A stretch of DNA of 20,798 bases from Candidatus Subteraquimicrobium carltonvillense (lineage in GTDB: Bacteria > Actinomycetota > Aquicultoria > Subteraquimicrobiales > Subteraquimicrobiaceae): contig DDKQ01000085.1 of assembly GCA_002339355.1 (NCBI GenBank), positions 8,550 to 29,347 on the forward strand. The letters are read 5' to 3'. The notes beneath the pieces were generated by a model. The model worked only from the letters and a program-made list of their open reading frames with translations, ran no database searches and had not been told where the DNA came from. Below, piece after piece: positions 15,391 to 20,798 of this stretch. Every line of letters begins with the position of its first letter. Positions within the stretch are counted from its first letter, which is position 1. A program made the translations under genes and the position numbers.

Positions 15391-15577
15391 CTAGTTCTCT
15401 TTCCCTTTTGATGGTTTTAATTCGGGCTATATTTCTTCGCACTTCCCCTATTTTCATGGGATTATCGAGCTGACCGGTGGCTAATTGGAATCGAAGATTA
15501 AATAGTTCGGCCTTTGCCTCACTCAATTTTTGTCCCAACTCTTCATCTGAGAGCTCACGAATATCTTTAGCCTTCAC
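15362..15577 (-). CDS. rpmC: 50S ribosomal protein L29
   Basis: Two-helix protein beside the tunnel exit, part of the docking site for nascent-chain factors. From GTG 15577 the product has 71 residues, starting [14 protein letters not shown], the canonical form, with [20 protein letters not shown] and [17 protein letters not shown]. Two other GTG codons (15583 and 15586) are in frame, and a GAGG suits 15586, so the start may be up to three codons earlier. The last six residues, SMVDSS, and the stop are encoded by heptamer repeat and replace the usual end near RERELANQ. It overlaps rplP by 11 nt. Confidence 0.95.
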   Translation of the reverse strand: MKAKDIRELSDEELGQKLSEAKAELFNLRFQLATGQLDNPMKIGEVRRNIARIKTIKRERELANQSMVDSS

Positions 15578-15998
15578 GCTCACCACCCCATTCCTCGCGC
15601 TTTACCATTCTAGTTTTGATGGGGAGTTTATGTGAAGCCAATCGCATGGCCTCGGTCGCCACATCCTCGCTAACCCCGGCGAGTTCAAACATAATTTTCC
15701 CGGGCTTGACCACAGCCACCCAGTGCTCAGGCGATCCCTTGCCTTTACCCATTCTGGTTTCAGCAGGTTTCTCCGTCACTGGTTTGTCAGGAAAGATGTT
15801 GATCCAAACCTTACCCCCTCGCCTTATATACCTTGTCAAAGCGATTCGGGCGGCTTCGATTTGTCGATTCGTTATCCAGCCTGGTTCCAAAGCTTGGAGG
15901 CCGAAATCACCGAAATGTACGACCGTGCCTCCCTTTGCCCTCCCCTTCATTCTCCCTCTTTGAACCTTGCGATGCTTTACTCTCCGCGGTAGAAGCAT
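15567..15998 (-). CDS. rplP: 50S ribosomal protein L16
   Basis: Large-subunit protein near the A site, needed for late 50S maturation. The 143-residue product starts [20 protein letters not shown] and has the conserved blocks [40 protein letters not shown] and [14 protein letters not shown]. Its ATG directly follows the rpsC stop (TAGATG), so it depends on a ribosome-binding site within the end of rpsC. Its own end overlaps rpmC. Confidence 0.97.
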   Translation of the reverse strand: MLLPRRVKHRKVQRGRMKGRAKGGTVVHFGDFGLQALEPGWITNRQIEAARIALTRYIRRGGKVWINIFPDKPVTEKPAETRMGKGKGSPEHWVAVVKPGKIMFELAGVSEDVATEAMRLASHKLPIKTRMVKREEWGGEREG

Positions 15999-16778
15999 CT
16001 AGGCCTCCTCTTTCGTTGATTCCTTCTTTTTCTTCTTGGTTTCCTTCTTCTTGGTTTCCTTCTCCTCAGACGCTGATTTTGCTGGTACCTCTTCGACCGC
16101 TTCCTCCTTCTCGGGCTTCACTTCCTTCACTTCCTCTTCTTCTTCCGCAGCATAGGGTAAAACTTCTCCCTTATAAATCCAAACCTTCACACCGATGAGT
16201 CCAAAGGTGGTATGGGCTTCTGCAAAACCATAGTCGATACTCGCACGTAAAGTATGGAGGGGTACTCTTCCCTCGCGATACCACTCCGTTCTCGCCATCT
16301 CCGCTCCACCCAATCTTCCCGAACATGAAACTTTGACACCCTGAGCACCAACTCTCATGGCAGCCGTTATGGCTCTTTTCATGGCTCTTCTGAAGGAAAC
16401 TCGAGCTTCAAGCTGCTCTGCTATACTCTGAGCCACAAGGGTTGCATCCAGCTCAGGTGCTCTGACTTCCTGGATATTTATCTGAATCTGCTTTCCGATT
16501 ATCTTTTCCAAATCCGCCCGAAGAAGTTCCACTTCAGAGCCCTTCCTGCCTATGACAATACCTGGTCTCGCCGTATGGATATCGATCTTAACCCTATCTC
16601 CAGCCCGCTCTATCTCGATCTTGGAAATGCCGGCTCGAGACAACTTCCCCAGGATATGCTGGCGTATTTTCAGATCTTCCCCCAGAGCTTTTGCATAGTC
16701 CTTGCTGGCGAACCAGCGAGACTTCCAATTTTCAATTATTCCCAGTCTTAAACCTATGGGATTAACCTTTTGCCCCAC
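15999..16778 (-). CDS. rpsC: 30S ribosomal protein S3 with charged C-terminal tail
   Basis: Small-subunit protein at the mRNA entry channel with helicase-associated role. The 259-residue product has an N-terminal KH domain with the GRKG loop (residues 77-80) and the C-terminal S3 domain ([17 protein letters not shown], residues 168-184). It then has about 50 extra residues (210-259) made almost entirely of Glu, Lys, Ala, Val and Thr. I start it at GTG 16778 (canonical [12 protein letters not shown]) with AGGAGGT 8 nt upstream, overlapping rplV by 17 nt. The frame remains open to a TTG at 16808. Confidence 0.97.
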   Translation of the reverse strand: MGQKVNPIGLRLGIIENWKSRWFASKDYAKALGEDLKIRQHILGKLSRAGISKIEIERAGDRVKIDIHTARPGIVIGRKGSEVELLRADLEKIIGKQIQINIQEVRAPELDATLVAQSIAEQLEARVSFRRAMKRAITAAMRVGAQGVKVSCSGRLGGAEMARTEWYREGRVPLHTLRASIDYGFAEAHTTFGLIGVKVWIYKGEVLPYAAEEEEEVKEVKPEKEEAVEEVPAKSASEEKETKKKETKKKKKESTKEEA

Positions 16779-17154
16779 GTCTCGGTACCTCCTCACGTTC
16801 CTGGACAACTATGGTGATATGGCTGGTTTTTCTTCGAATCACCGCCACTCTACCCATAGCCCTTGGTCGATATCTCTTCAAGGTTGGACCCTGGTCAACA
16901 TAGGCCTCAGAAATATACAAATTGACCCTTCTTAAATGCAAGTTTCTTTCCGCATTTGCCACGGCTGAATTCACAACCTTTGAAACTATTTTTGCTGCAG
17001 CTTTGGGGCAAAATTGAAGGATTGTCAAAGCCTCCTCAACAGGTTTACCTCTGATCAAATCAACTACCTGTCGAGCCTTTCTAGGACCTACTCGGATATA
17101 CTTCGTAACGGCTCTAGCCTTTGGGATCTCTTCAATTACCGCCCTCTTAGGCAC
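16762..17154 (-). CDS. rplV: 50S ribosomal protein L22
   Basis: Large-subunit protein whose long beta hairpin lines the exit tunnel. The 130-residue product has [31 protein letters not shown] and the hairpin region [20 protein letters not shown] then [18 protein letters not shown]. It is a little longer than the usual 110-115 residues at both ends. It starts at GTG 17154 with GGGAGG 5 nt upstream, and its last codons overlap the rpsC start and contain the rpsC ribosome-binding site. Confidence 0.96.
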   Translation of the reverse strand: MPKRAVIEEIPKARAVTKYIRVGPRKARQVVDLIRGKPVEEALTILQFCPKAAAKIVSKVVNSAVANAERNLHLRRVNLYISEAYVDQGPTLKRYRPRAMGRVAVIRRKTSHITIVVQEREEVPRRGAKG

Positions 17155-17173
17155 TCTAACCTCCCCAAATTGA

Positions 17174-17243
17174 TTGGCTGGCTAACTGGTTTGCTGGTTG
17201 GCTAGAAAGATTAAACAAGCAAACCAGCCAACTAACAAACTTA
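17174..17243. repeat. Heptamer array with hairpin in the rpsS-rplV spacer
   Basis: 7-nt steps run from TTGGCTG (17174) to AAACTTA (17237), reaching the rpsS stop codon at 17241. CTGGTTTGCT (17186-17195) and AGCAAACCAG (17218-17227) form a perfect 10-bp stem. The block 17189-17226 matches 14165-14202 with one difference. Confidence 0.88.
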
Positions 17244-17525
17244 TCTGATGGCCGTGGATCTTTCAGTATGAGCTCCATGGGTTCTAAAGATCCTCGTAGG
17301 TGCGAACTCACCCAGCTTATGTCCGATCATACTCTCCGTTATATAAATTGGGACGTGTTTCCTACCATCGTGAACGGCGATGGTGTGGCCAACCATTTCG
17401 GAAATGATATCAGAATCCCGAGACCAGGTCTTTATCACCCTTTTCTCGCCCCTCTCGTTCATCTCTTTGATTTTCCTCAAGAGCTTGGGATCTATATAAG
17501 ACCCCTTCTTCTGCGATCTAGCCAT
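17241..17525 (-). CDS. rpsS: 30S ribosomal protein S19
   Basis: Small-subunit head protein that forms a complex with S13 and bridges to the 50S. The 94-residue product starts [19 protein letters not shown] and has the family signature [40 protein letters not shown] and [22 protein letters not shown] precedes ATG 17525. It follows rplB after 15 nt. Confidence 0.97.
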   Translation of the reverse strand: MARSQKKGSYIDPKLLRKIKEMNERGEKRVIKTWSRDSDIISEMVGHTIAVHDGRKHVPIYITESMIGHKLGEFAPTRIFRTHGAHTERSTAIR

Positions 17526-17540
17526 ATTCTCCCCCTCAAA

Positions 17541-18365
17541 TTACCCCTTTCTCCTCCGAATGATGTATTTATCTGAGGGCTTTTTCTTTCTGGTTTTATA
17601 TCCCAGTGTCGGCTTCCCCCAAGGAGTTACGGGTTGGCGACCAATGGGGGCTTTCCCCTCCCCACCACCATGGGGATGATCCACGGGGTTCATGGCGCTT
17701 CCACGAACGGCGGGTCTTTTACCCAACCATCTACTACGCCCAGCTTTTCCCAAGGATACGATCTCATGCTCCACATTACCCACCTCGCCAATGGTAGCTC
17801 GGCAACTCTGGCGGATCATCCTCGCCTCCCCAGAGGGAAGCTTTAATTGAGCATAATCCCCCTCCTTGGCAACTATCTGAGCAAAGGTACCCGCAGAGCG
17901 TGCCAACTGGGCTCCTTTCCCGGGATAAATTTCAATATTGTGAACGCTTGTTCCCACGGGAATTTTATGAAGCGGTAGGGCATTTCCCGGTTTTATATCC
18001 GCATCTAATCCGGACATAACCTCGTCCCCAATTTTAAGATTTTGAGGGGCAAGGATATATCTCTTCTCGCCATCCGCATAATGTAATAGAGCTATTCGAG
18101 CAGATCTATTTGGATCGTACTCGATGGCTACGACCTTTGCGGGAATTCCATCCTTATCTCTCTTGAAATCAATAATCCTATATCTCCTCTTGTGACCGCC
18201 CCCCTTGTGTCGAGTTGTTATTCGACCATGAACATTCCTCCCAGCCTTCTTTGAAAGAGGAGCGGTAAGAGACTTCTCCGGCTTCTCCTTAGTTATCTCC
18301 TGAAAATCGGAGACTATGGTAAATCTTCTACCTGGAGATGTAGGTTTATACTTTTTGACTCCCAT
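17541..18365 (-). CDS. rplB: 50S ribosomal protein L2
   Basis: One of the most conserved large-subunit proteins, close to the peptidyl transferase centre and needed for subunit joining. The 274-residue product starts [16 protein letters not shown]. It has [20 protein letters not shown], the SH3-like middle domain, and the signature [20 protein letters not shown] that contains the conserved His of the family. Length and start are canonical. A 375-nt repeat-filled spacer separates it from rplW upstream. Confidence 0.98.
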   Translation of the reverse strand: MGVKKYKPTSPGRRFTIVSDFQEITKEKPEKSLTAPLSKKAGRNVHGRITTRHKGGGHKRRYRIIDFKRDKDGIPAKVVAIEYDPNRSARIALLHYADGEKRYILAPQNLKIGDEVMSGLDADIKPGNALPLHKIPVGTSVHNIEIYPGKGAQLARSAGTFAQIVAKEGDYAQLKLPSGEARMIRQSCRATIGEVGNVEHEIVSLGKAGRSRWLGKRPAVRGSAMNPVDHPHGGGEGKAPIGRQPVTPWGKPTLGYKTRKKKPSDKYIIRRRKG

Positions 18366-18383
18366 TTTTATCCCCCACCATCC

Positions 18384-18418
18384 TGGTTTGCTTGTTTGTT
18401 AGTTGGCTATATATAGCC
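18384..18418. repeat. Short heptamer run ending in a perfect palindrome
   Basis: Units TGGTTTG, CTTGTTT and GTTAGTT (18384-18404) are followed by GGCTATATATAGCC (18405-18418), a perfect 14-nt palindrome. The words match the arrays at 14165 and 17189. Confidence 0.65.
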
Positions 18419-18469
18419 TCCTGAATAGTTGCGCATAAACCCTTCGGGCTGGATCTCAAGTGCGAAGCG

Positions 18470-18649
18470 CTAAACAGGATTAAATCCTAAATTCTAAGCA
18501 CGAAATCCTAAACAATATCTAAACCCAAATGACCAAAAACTTATTTTACCTTTTCTATCATGGAACCGAAGGTTTTCACTGTTTTGAGTTTTTAAACTTC
18601 GGTCATTTGAATTTGTTTAGAGTTTAGAAATTAGTATTTAGAATTTGCC
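18470..18649. repeat. 180-nt spacer element, copy B
   Basis: Nearly identical to 13058-13238 from CTAAACAGG to AATTTGCC, differing by scattered substitutions and a few 1-3 nt indels. The two copies lie over 5 kb apart in the same orientation, each inside a spacer of the ribosomal operon. Confidence 0.88.
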
Positions 18650-18720
18650 AGTATCCTTCCCTATAACACAAGTATTTATTCGTCAAATATAGAACTTTGA
18701 GGCAAACCCAATGAGCCACG

Positions 18721-18741
18721 GGTGAACAGTGAACTAATTGT
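18721..18741. repeat. Short GGTGAAC heptamer run at the rplW stop
   Basis: GGTGAAC (18721), AGTGAAC (18728) and TAATTGT (18735) are consecutive and touch the rplW stop codon at 18741. GGTGAAT and GGTGAAC at 14210-14223 are the same words. Confidence 0.6.
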
Positions 18742-19028
18742 TAGGCGCCTTCAAAGAGTTCTATGCGGTCGCCTTCCTTGAGCGTAATAATGGCTTTCTT
18801 CCAATTCCTTTGCCTTCCGAAAGTATACCCCCGTCTCCTAAGCTTCCCCTTGACGGGGATGGTGTTCACATCAACCACGGTGACTTTGAAAATATCTTCA
18901 ATCGCCTTGCGAATCTCGCTCTTGTTGGCCGTTGGATGGACTTCAAAAGTATACTTATTTTGCTCAATCAGTTTGTAACTTTTCTCAGAGACGACGGGCC
19001 GAATGATGATATCCCTGGAATCCTTCAT
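18741..19028 (-). CDS. rplW: 50S ribosomal protein L23
   Basis: Tunnel-exit protein that docks trigger factor and the signal recognition particle. The 95-residue product has IIRPVVSEKSYKLIEQNKYT and FEVHPTANKSEIRKAIEDIF, then VVDVNTIPVKGKLRRRGYTF, all typical. Its ATG directly follows the rplD stop (TAGATG). Length is normal. Confidence 0.97.
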   Translation of the reverse strand: MKDSRDIIIRPVVSEKSYKLIEQNKYTFEVHPTANKSEIRKAIEDIFKVTVVDVNTIPVKGKLRRRGYTFGRQRNWKKAIITLKEGDRIELFEGA

Positions 19029-19652
19029 CTACTGAAGCACCTCCGTTAATCGGTTCAAGGCATCTCGCGTCAGAATTAAAACATCGTTATCGAGGACGTT
19101 ATATGGATTGACCTCTGAGACCTCTATTACCCTCACATAAGGAATATTCCGTATAGCCCTGTTTACATCCTCATTCCTTTCTGTGACCACAACCGTCGTC
19201 TTCTTTGTGACCTTAAGATTTTTTAATACCTTTACGGCCTCTTTAGTCTTGGGCTGTTTGAGCTTGAAATGATCCAAAATTATGAGTTCCGAATCTCTGG
19301 CTTTCGCACTCAAAGCCGATTTCAGAGCAAGTTTTTTAACCTTCTTGGGCACCGAAAAAGAATAATCTCTGGGCTTAGGACCAAAGACGACCCCTCCTCC
19401 CCGCCACAAGGGAGAACGGATAGTCCCAGCTCTTGCCCGACCAGTTCCCTTTTGACGCCGAGGTTTGGCGCCCCCTCCCCGAACCTCATTTCTGGTTTTG
19501 GTTGAAGCCGTTCCACTTCGCATGGCTGCACGCTGAGACCTGATGACCTGATGAAGAAGGGGTTCATTGACCTCACATTCGAAAATTTGGGAGTTGAGTT
19601 CAACCTCGTCTATCTTCTTTCCCCTAGCACTCAGAACCGGTAATTTAAGCAT
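19029..19652 (-). CDS. rplD: 50S ribosomal protein L4
   Basis: Tunnel-lining protein that in enteric bacteria also represses the S10 operon. The 207-residue product has [20 protein letters not shown], then the extended loop with [20 protein letters not shown] and [20 protein letters not shown]. The C-terminal Rossmann-like domain follows ([17 protein letters not shown]). Its start overlaps the rplC stop by 8 nt, and rplW follows without a gap. Confidence 0.97.
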   Translation of the reverse strand: MLKLPVLSARGKKIDEVELNSQIFECEVNEPLLHQVIRSQRAAMRSGTASTKTRNEVRGGGAKPRRQKGTGRARAGTIRSPLWRGGGVVFGPKPRDYSFSVPKKVKKLALKSALSAKARDSELIILDHFKLKQPKTKEAVKVLKNLKVTKKTTVVVTERNEDVNRAIRNIPYVRVIEVSEVNPYNVLDNDVLILTRDALNRLTEVLQ

Positions 19653-20301
19653 GTTTACCCCTTTTGGCGGATTTTCCCTTCGCCTTCACTGATTCCTTGA
19701 TCATAACCAAGCTACCCACGGCTCCGGGGATGCTCCCTCTGAGGAGTAAAAGATTTTGATCCGGATCCACCTTAGCAACCTCTAAATTTTGTACCGTGAC
19801 TCTCTCATTGCCCATGTGACCAGGCATCTTCTTTCCCTTAAAAACTCTTGAGGGATCGGCACATGCTCCAATGGAACCCGGTGCCCTGTGGAAACGCGAA
19901 CCGTGAGAGGCAGGACCTCCTTTAAATCCCCATCTCTTCATGACACCTGCAAAACCCTTACCCTTGGAGATACCGGTGACATCTATTCTTTCTCCCTCGG
20001 AAAAGATATCCACCGTGAGAACTTGACCCACCTTGTAATCTTCACCTTCTGCAATAGTCACTTCGGCCAGATATTTTTTTTGGGAAACCTTTGCCCTGGC
20101 AAAGTGTCCTTTAAGTGGTGCATTAAGGTGTTTTTCCTTAATCTCATCAAAGCCGATTTGGATGGCAGAATATCCATCCTTTTCCTTCGTTTTCACTTGA
20201 GTGACCACACAAGGTCCCGCTTCTACCACGGTTACGGGCACCGCTTTATTCTCTTTAAAAATTTGGGTCATCCCCAATTTCTTTCCCAAAATCCCCCTCA
20301 T
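19645..20301 (-). CDS. rplC: 50S ribosomal protein L3
   Basis: Early-assembling protein whose extension reaches the peptidyl transferase centre. The 218-residue product starts [20 protein letters not shown] and has the loop [20 protein letters not shown] and [20 protein letters not shown], then [20 protein letters not shown]. It ends in a short lysine-rich tail. I chose ATG 20301. A TTG one codon earlier has slightly closer spacing to GAGGTG and cannot be excluded. Confidence 0.97.
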   Translation of the reverse strand: MRGILGKKLGMTQIFKENKAVPVTVVEAGPCVVTQVKTKEKDGYSAIQIGFDEIKEKHLNAPLKGHFARAKVSQKKYLAEVTIAEGEDYKVGQVLTVDIFSEGERIDVTGISKGKGFAGVMKRWGFKGGPASHGSRFHRAPGSIGACADPSRVFKGKKMPGHMGNERVTVQNLEVAKVDPDQNLLLLRGSIPGAVGSLVMIKESVKAKGKSAKRGKHA

Positions 20302-20324
20302 CAATTCCGCACCTCATTCAGATT

Positions 20325-20395
20325 CAGTCGATAGTCCATGGTCAATGGTCGATAGATTCATTTCCTATTTTTTAACTATCGACTATCGACTGCCT
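20325..20395. repeat. Heptamer-phased inverted repeat, GTCGATA family
   Basis: Units CAGTCGA, TAGTCCA, TGGTCAA, TGGTCGA and TAGATTC run from 20325 to 20359. CTATCGA occurs twice from 20376. CAGTCGATAGTC (20325-20336) and GACTATCGACTG (20381-20392) are perfect 12-nt inverted copies. The right arm ends 3 nt from the rpsJ stop codon. Confidence 0.88.
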
Positions 20396-20704
20396 TTACA
20401 GTTTAATTTCTATATCCACACCCGCTGGCAAATCTAGCCTCATCAGCGAATCCACCGTCTTAGGTGTGGGATCCAGAATGTCAATGAGCCTTTTGTGAAT
20501 CCTCACCTCAAACTGCTCTCGAGAATCCTTGTTCACATGAGGAGATCGAAGCACACAATAAAGACTACGTTCCGTAGGAAGAGGAATTGGACCCGAAATC
20601 CTGGCTCCCGTCCTCCTCACGGTATCCACTATTTTTTTTGCCGATTGATCGACTATTTCATGATCATATGCTTTTAGTCTTATTCTTATTTTTTGGGTCT
20701 TCAT
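20396..20704 (-). CDS. rpsJ: 30S ribosomal protein S10
   Basis: Small-subunit head protein that also partners NusB in transcription antitermination. The 102-residue product starts [20 protein letters not shown] and has [20 protein letters not shown] and the signature [20 protein letters not shown]. Length is canonical. AGGGGG lies upstream of the ATG. It is the first gene of the S10 block. tuf or fusA, which often precede it, would lie outside the window. Confidence 0.98.
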   Translation of the reverse strand: MKTQKIRIRLKAYDHEIVDQSAKKIVDTVRRTGARISGPIPLPTERSLYCVLRSPHVNKDSREQFEVRIHKRLIDILDPTPKTVDSLMRLDLPAGVDIEIKL

Positions 20705-20722
20705 GGCACCCCCTGCAAATTA

Positions 20723-20798
20723 GGTAATTGGGTAACCGGGTGGTTAGGTTATTTGGTGTTAGGTGATGGATTTTTAACCCATCAACCTATTTAGGCCA
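20723..20798. repeat. Heptamer-phased array and stem upstream of rpsJ
   Basis: Seven 7-nt steps from GGTAATT (20723) to GATGGAT (20765) share GGTAA/TTAGGT words. TGATGG (20764-20769) pairs with CCATCA (20779-20784) across a 9-nt loop, and further bases pair with a bulge. The array lies where an S10 leader would be, but I see no recognisable r-protein leader structure or promoter. Confidence 0.6.

Larger units (their letters stand above)
18366..18740. other. 375-nt repeat-filled spacer between rplW and rplB
   Basis: No gene is visible. It contains a short GGTTTGC/GTTAGTT heptamer run (18384-18411), the perfect palindrome GGCTATATATAGCC (18405-18418), and a unique segment (18419-18469) with small inverted words such as CCCTTCGGG. 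It also holds copy B of the 180-nt element (18470-18649), about 70 nt of unassigned A/T-rich sequence, and a GGTGAAC pair next to the rplW stop. rplW and rplB are normally a few nt apart, so this gap is exceptional. Confidence 0.78.

Noticed and set aside
19888..20334. 148-codon plus-strand open frame
   Set aside because: It is antisense to rplC and ends in the spacer repeat. It has no similarity to a known family that I can see.
20705..20798. S10 leader autoregulatory RNA
   Set aside because: The sequence upstream of rpsJ is a heptamer array with one modest stem. It does not resemble the known L4-binding S10 leader, and too little of it is in the window.

Overview
This window is a single long run of bacterial translation genes, all read on the minus strand. 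It is a complete, fused S10-spc-alpha ribosomal protein cluster followed by an energy-coupling-factor (ECF) transporter cassette and truA. In transcription order (right to left) it reads rpsJ, rplC, rplD, rplW, rplB, rpsS, rplV, rpsC, rplP, rpmC, rpsQ, rplN, rplX, rplE, rpsN, rpsH, rplF, rplR, rpsE, rpmD, rplO, secY, adk, map, infA, rpmJ, rpsM, rpsK, rpsD, rpoA, rplQ, ecfA1, ecfA2, ecfT, truA. I find 35 coding genes and no convincing plus-strand gene.

The organism is a bacterium of moderate to low GC. The order rpoA-rplQ-ecfA1-ecfA2-ecfT-truA is typical of Gram-positive-type lineages (Bacillota and deep Actinomycetota). The ribosomal proteins are the zinc-binding forms (S14, S4, L36, a four-Cys L24), and adenylate kinase has a four-Cys LID. 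The L17 and L29 sequences look to me like a deep-branching, possibly anaerobic or thermophilic, actinobacterial or clostridial relative. This placement is an inference from sequence flavour only.

Layout: 1-75 is a GC-rich edge with nested inverted repeats. 200-940 is truA. 941-1228 is a spacer with a G/C-rich double hairpin. 1229-3704 is the ECF module. 3705-3834 is a spacer with a terminator-like hairpin. 3835-6660 is the alpha part. 6710-8655 is rpmJ-infA-map-adk. 8692-15283 is secY and the spc part. 15362-20704 is the S10 part. Genes make ribosome subunits, the RNA polymerase alpha subunit, initiation factor 1, the Sec channel, adenylate kinase and N-terminal Met removal, so the block couples ribosome supply with transcription, secretion and nascent-protein maturation.

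The striking part is what lies between the genes. Wherever adjacent genes do not overlap or abut closely, most spacers hold degenerate repeats phased at exactly 7 nt, in several unrelated sequence families (GGTTCAC-like, GTCGATA-like, AAATCCT-like, GTTAGTT/GGCTAGT-like and others). They are often folded as imperfect inverted repeats, and typically run right up to, or into, the stop codon of the gene upstream. One about 180-nt element occurs twice in nearly identical form (13058-13238 and 18470-18649), with a third diverged, inverted relative at about 10541-10684. One array supplies the last codons of rpmC. No defence island, CRISPR array, transposase or rRNA/tRNA gene is visible.
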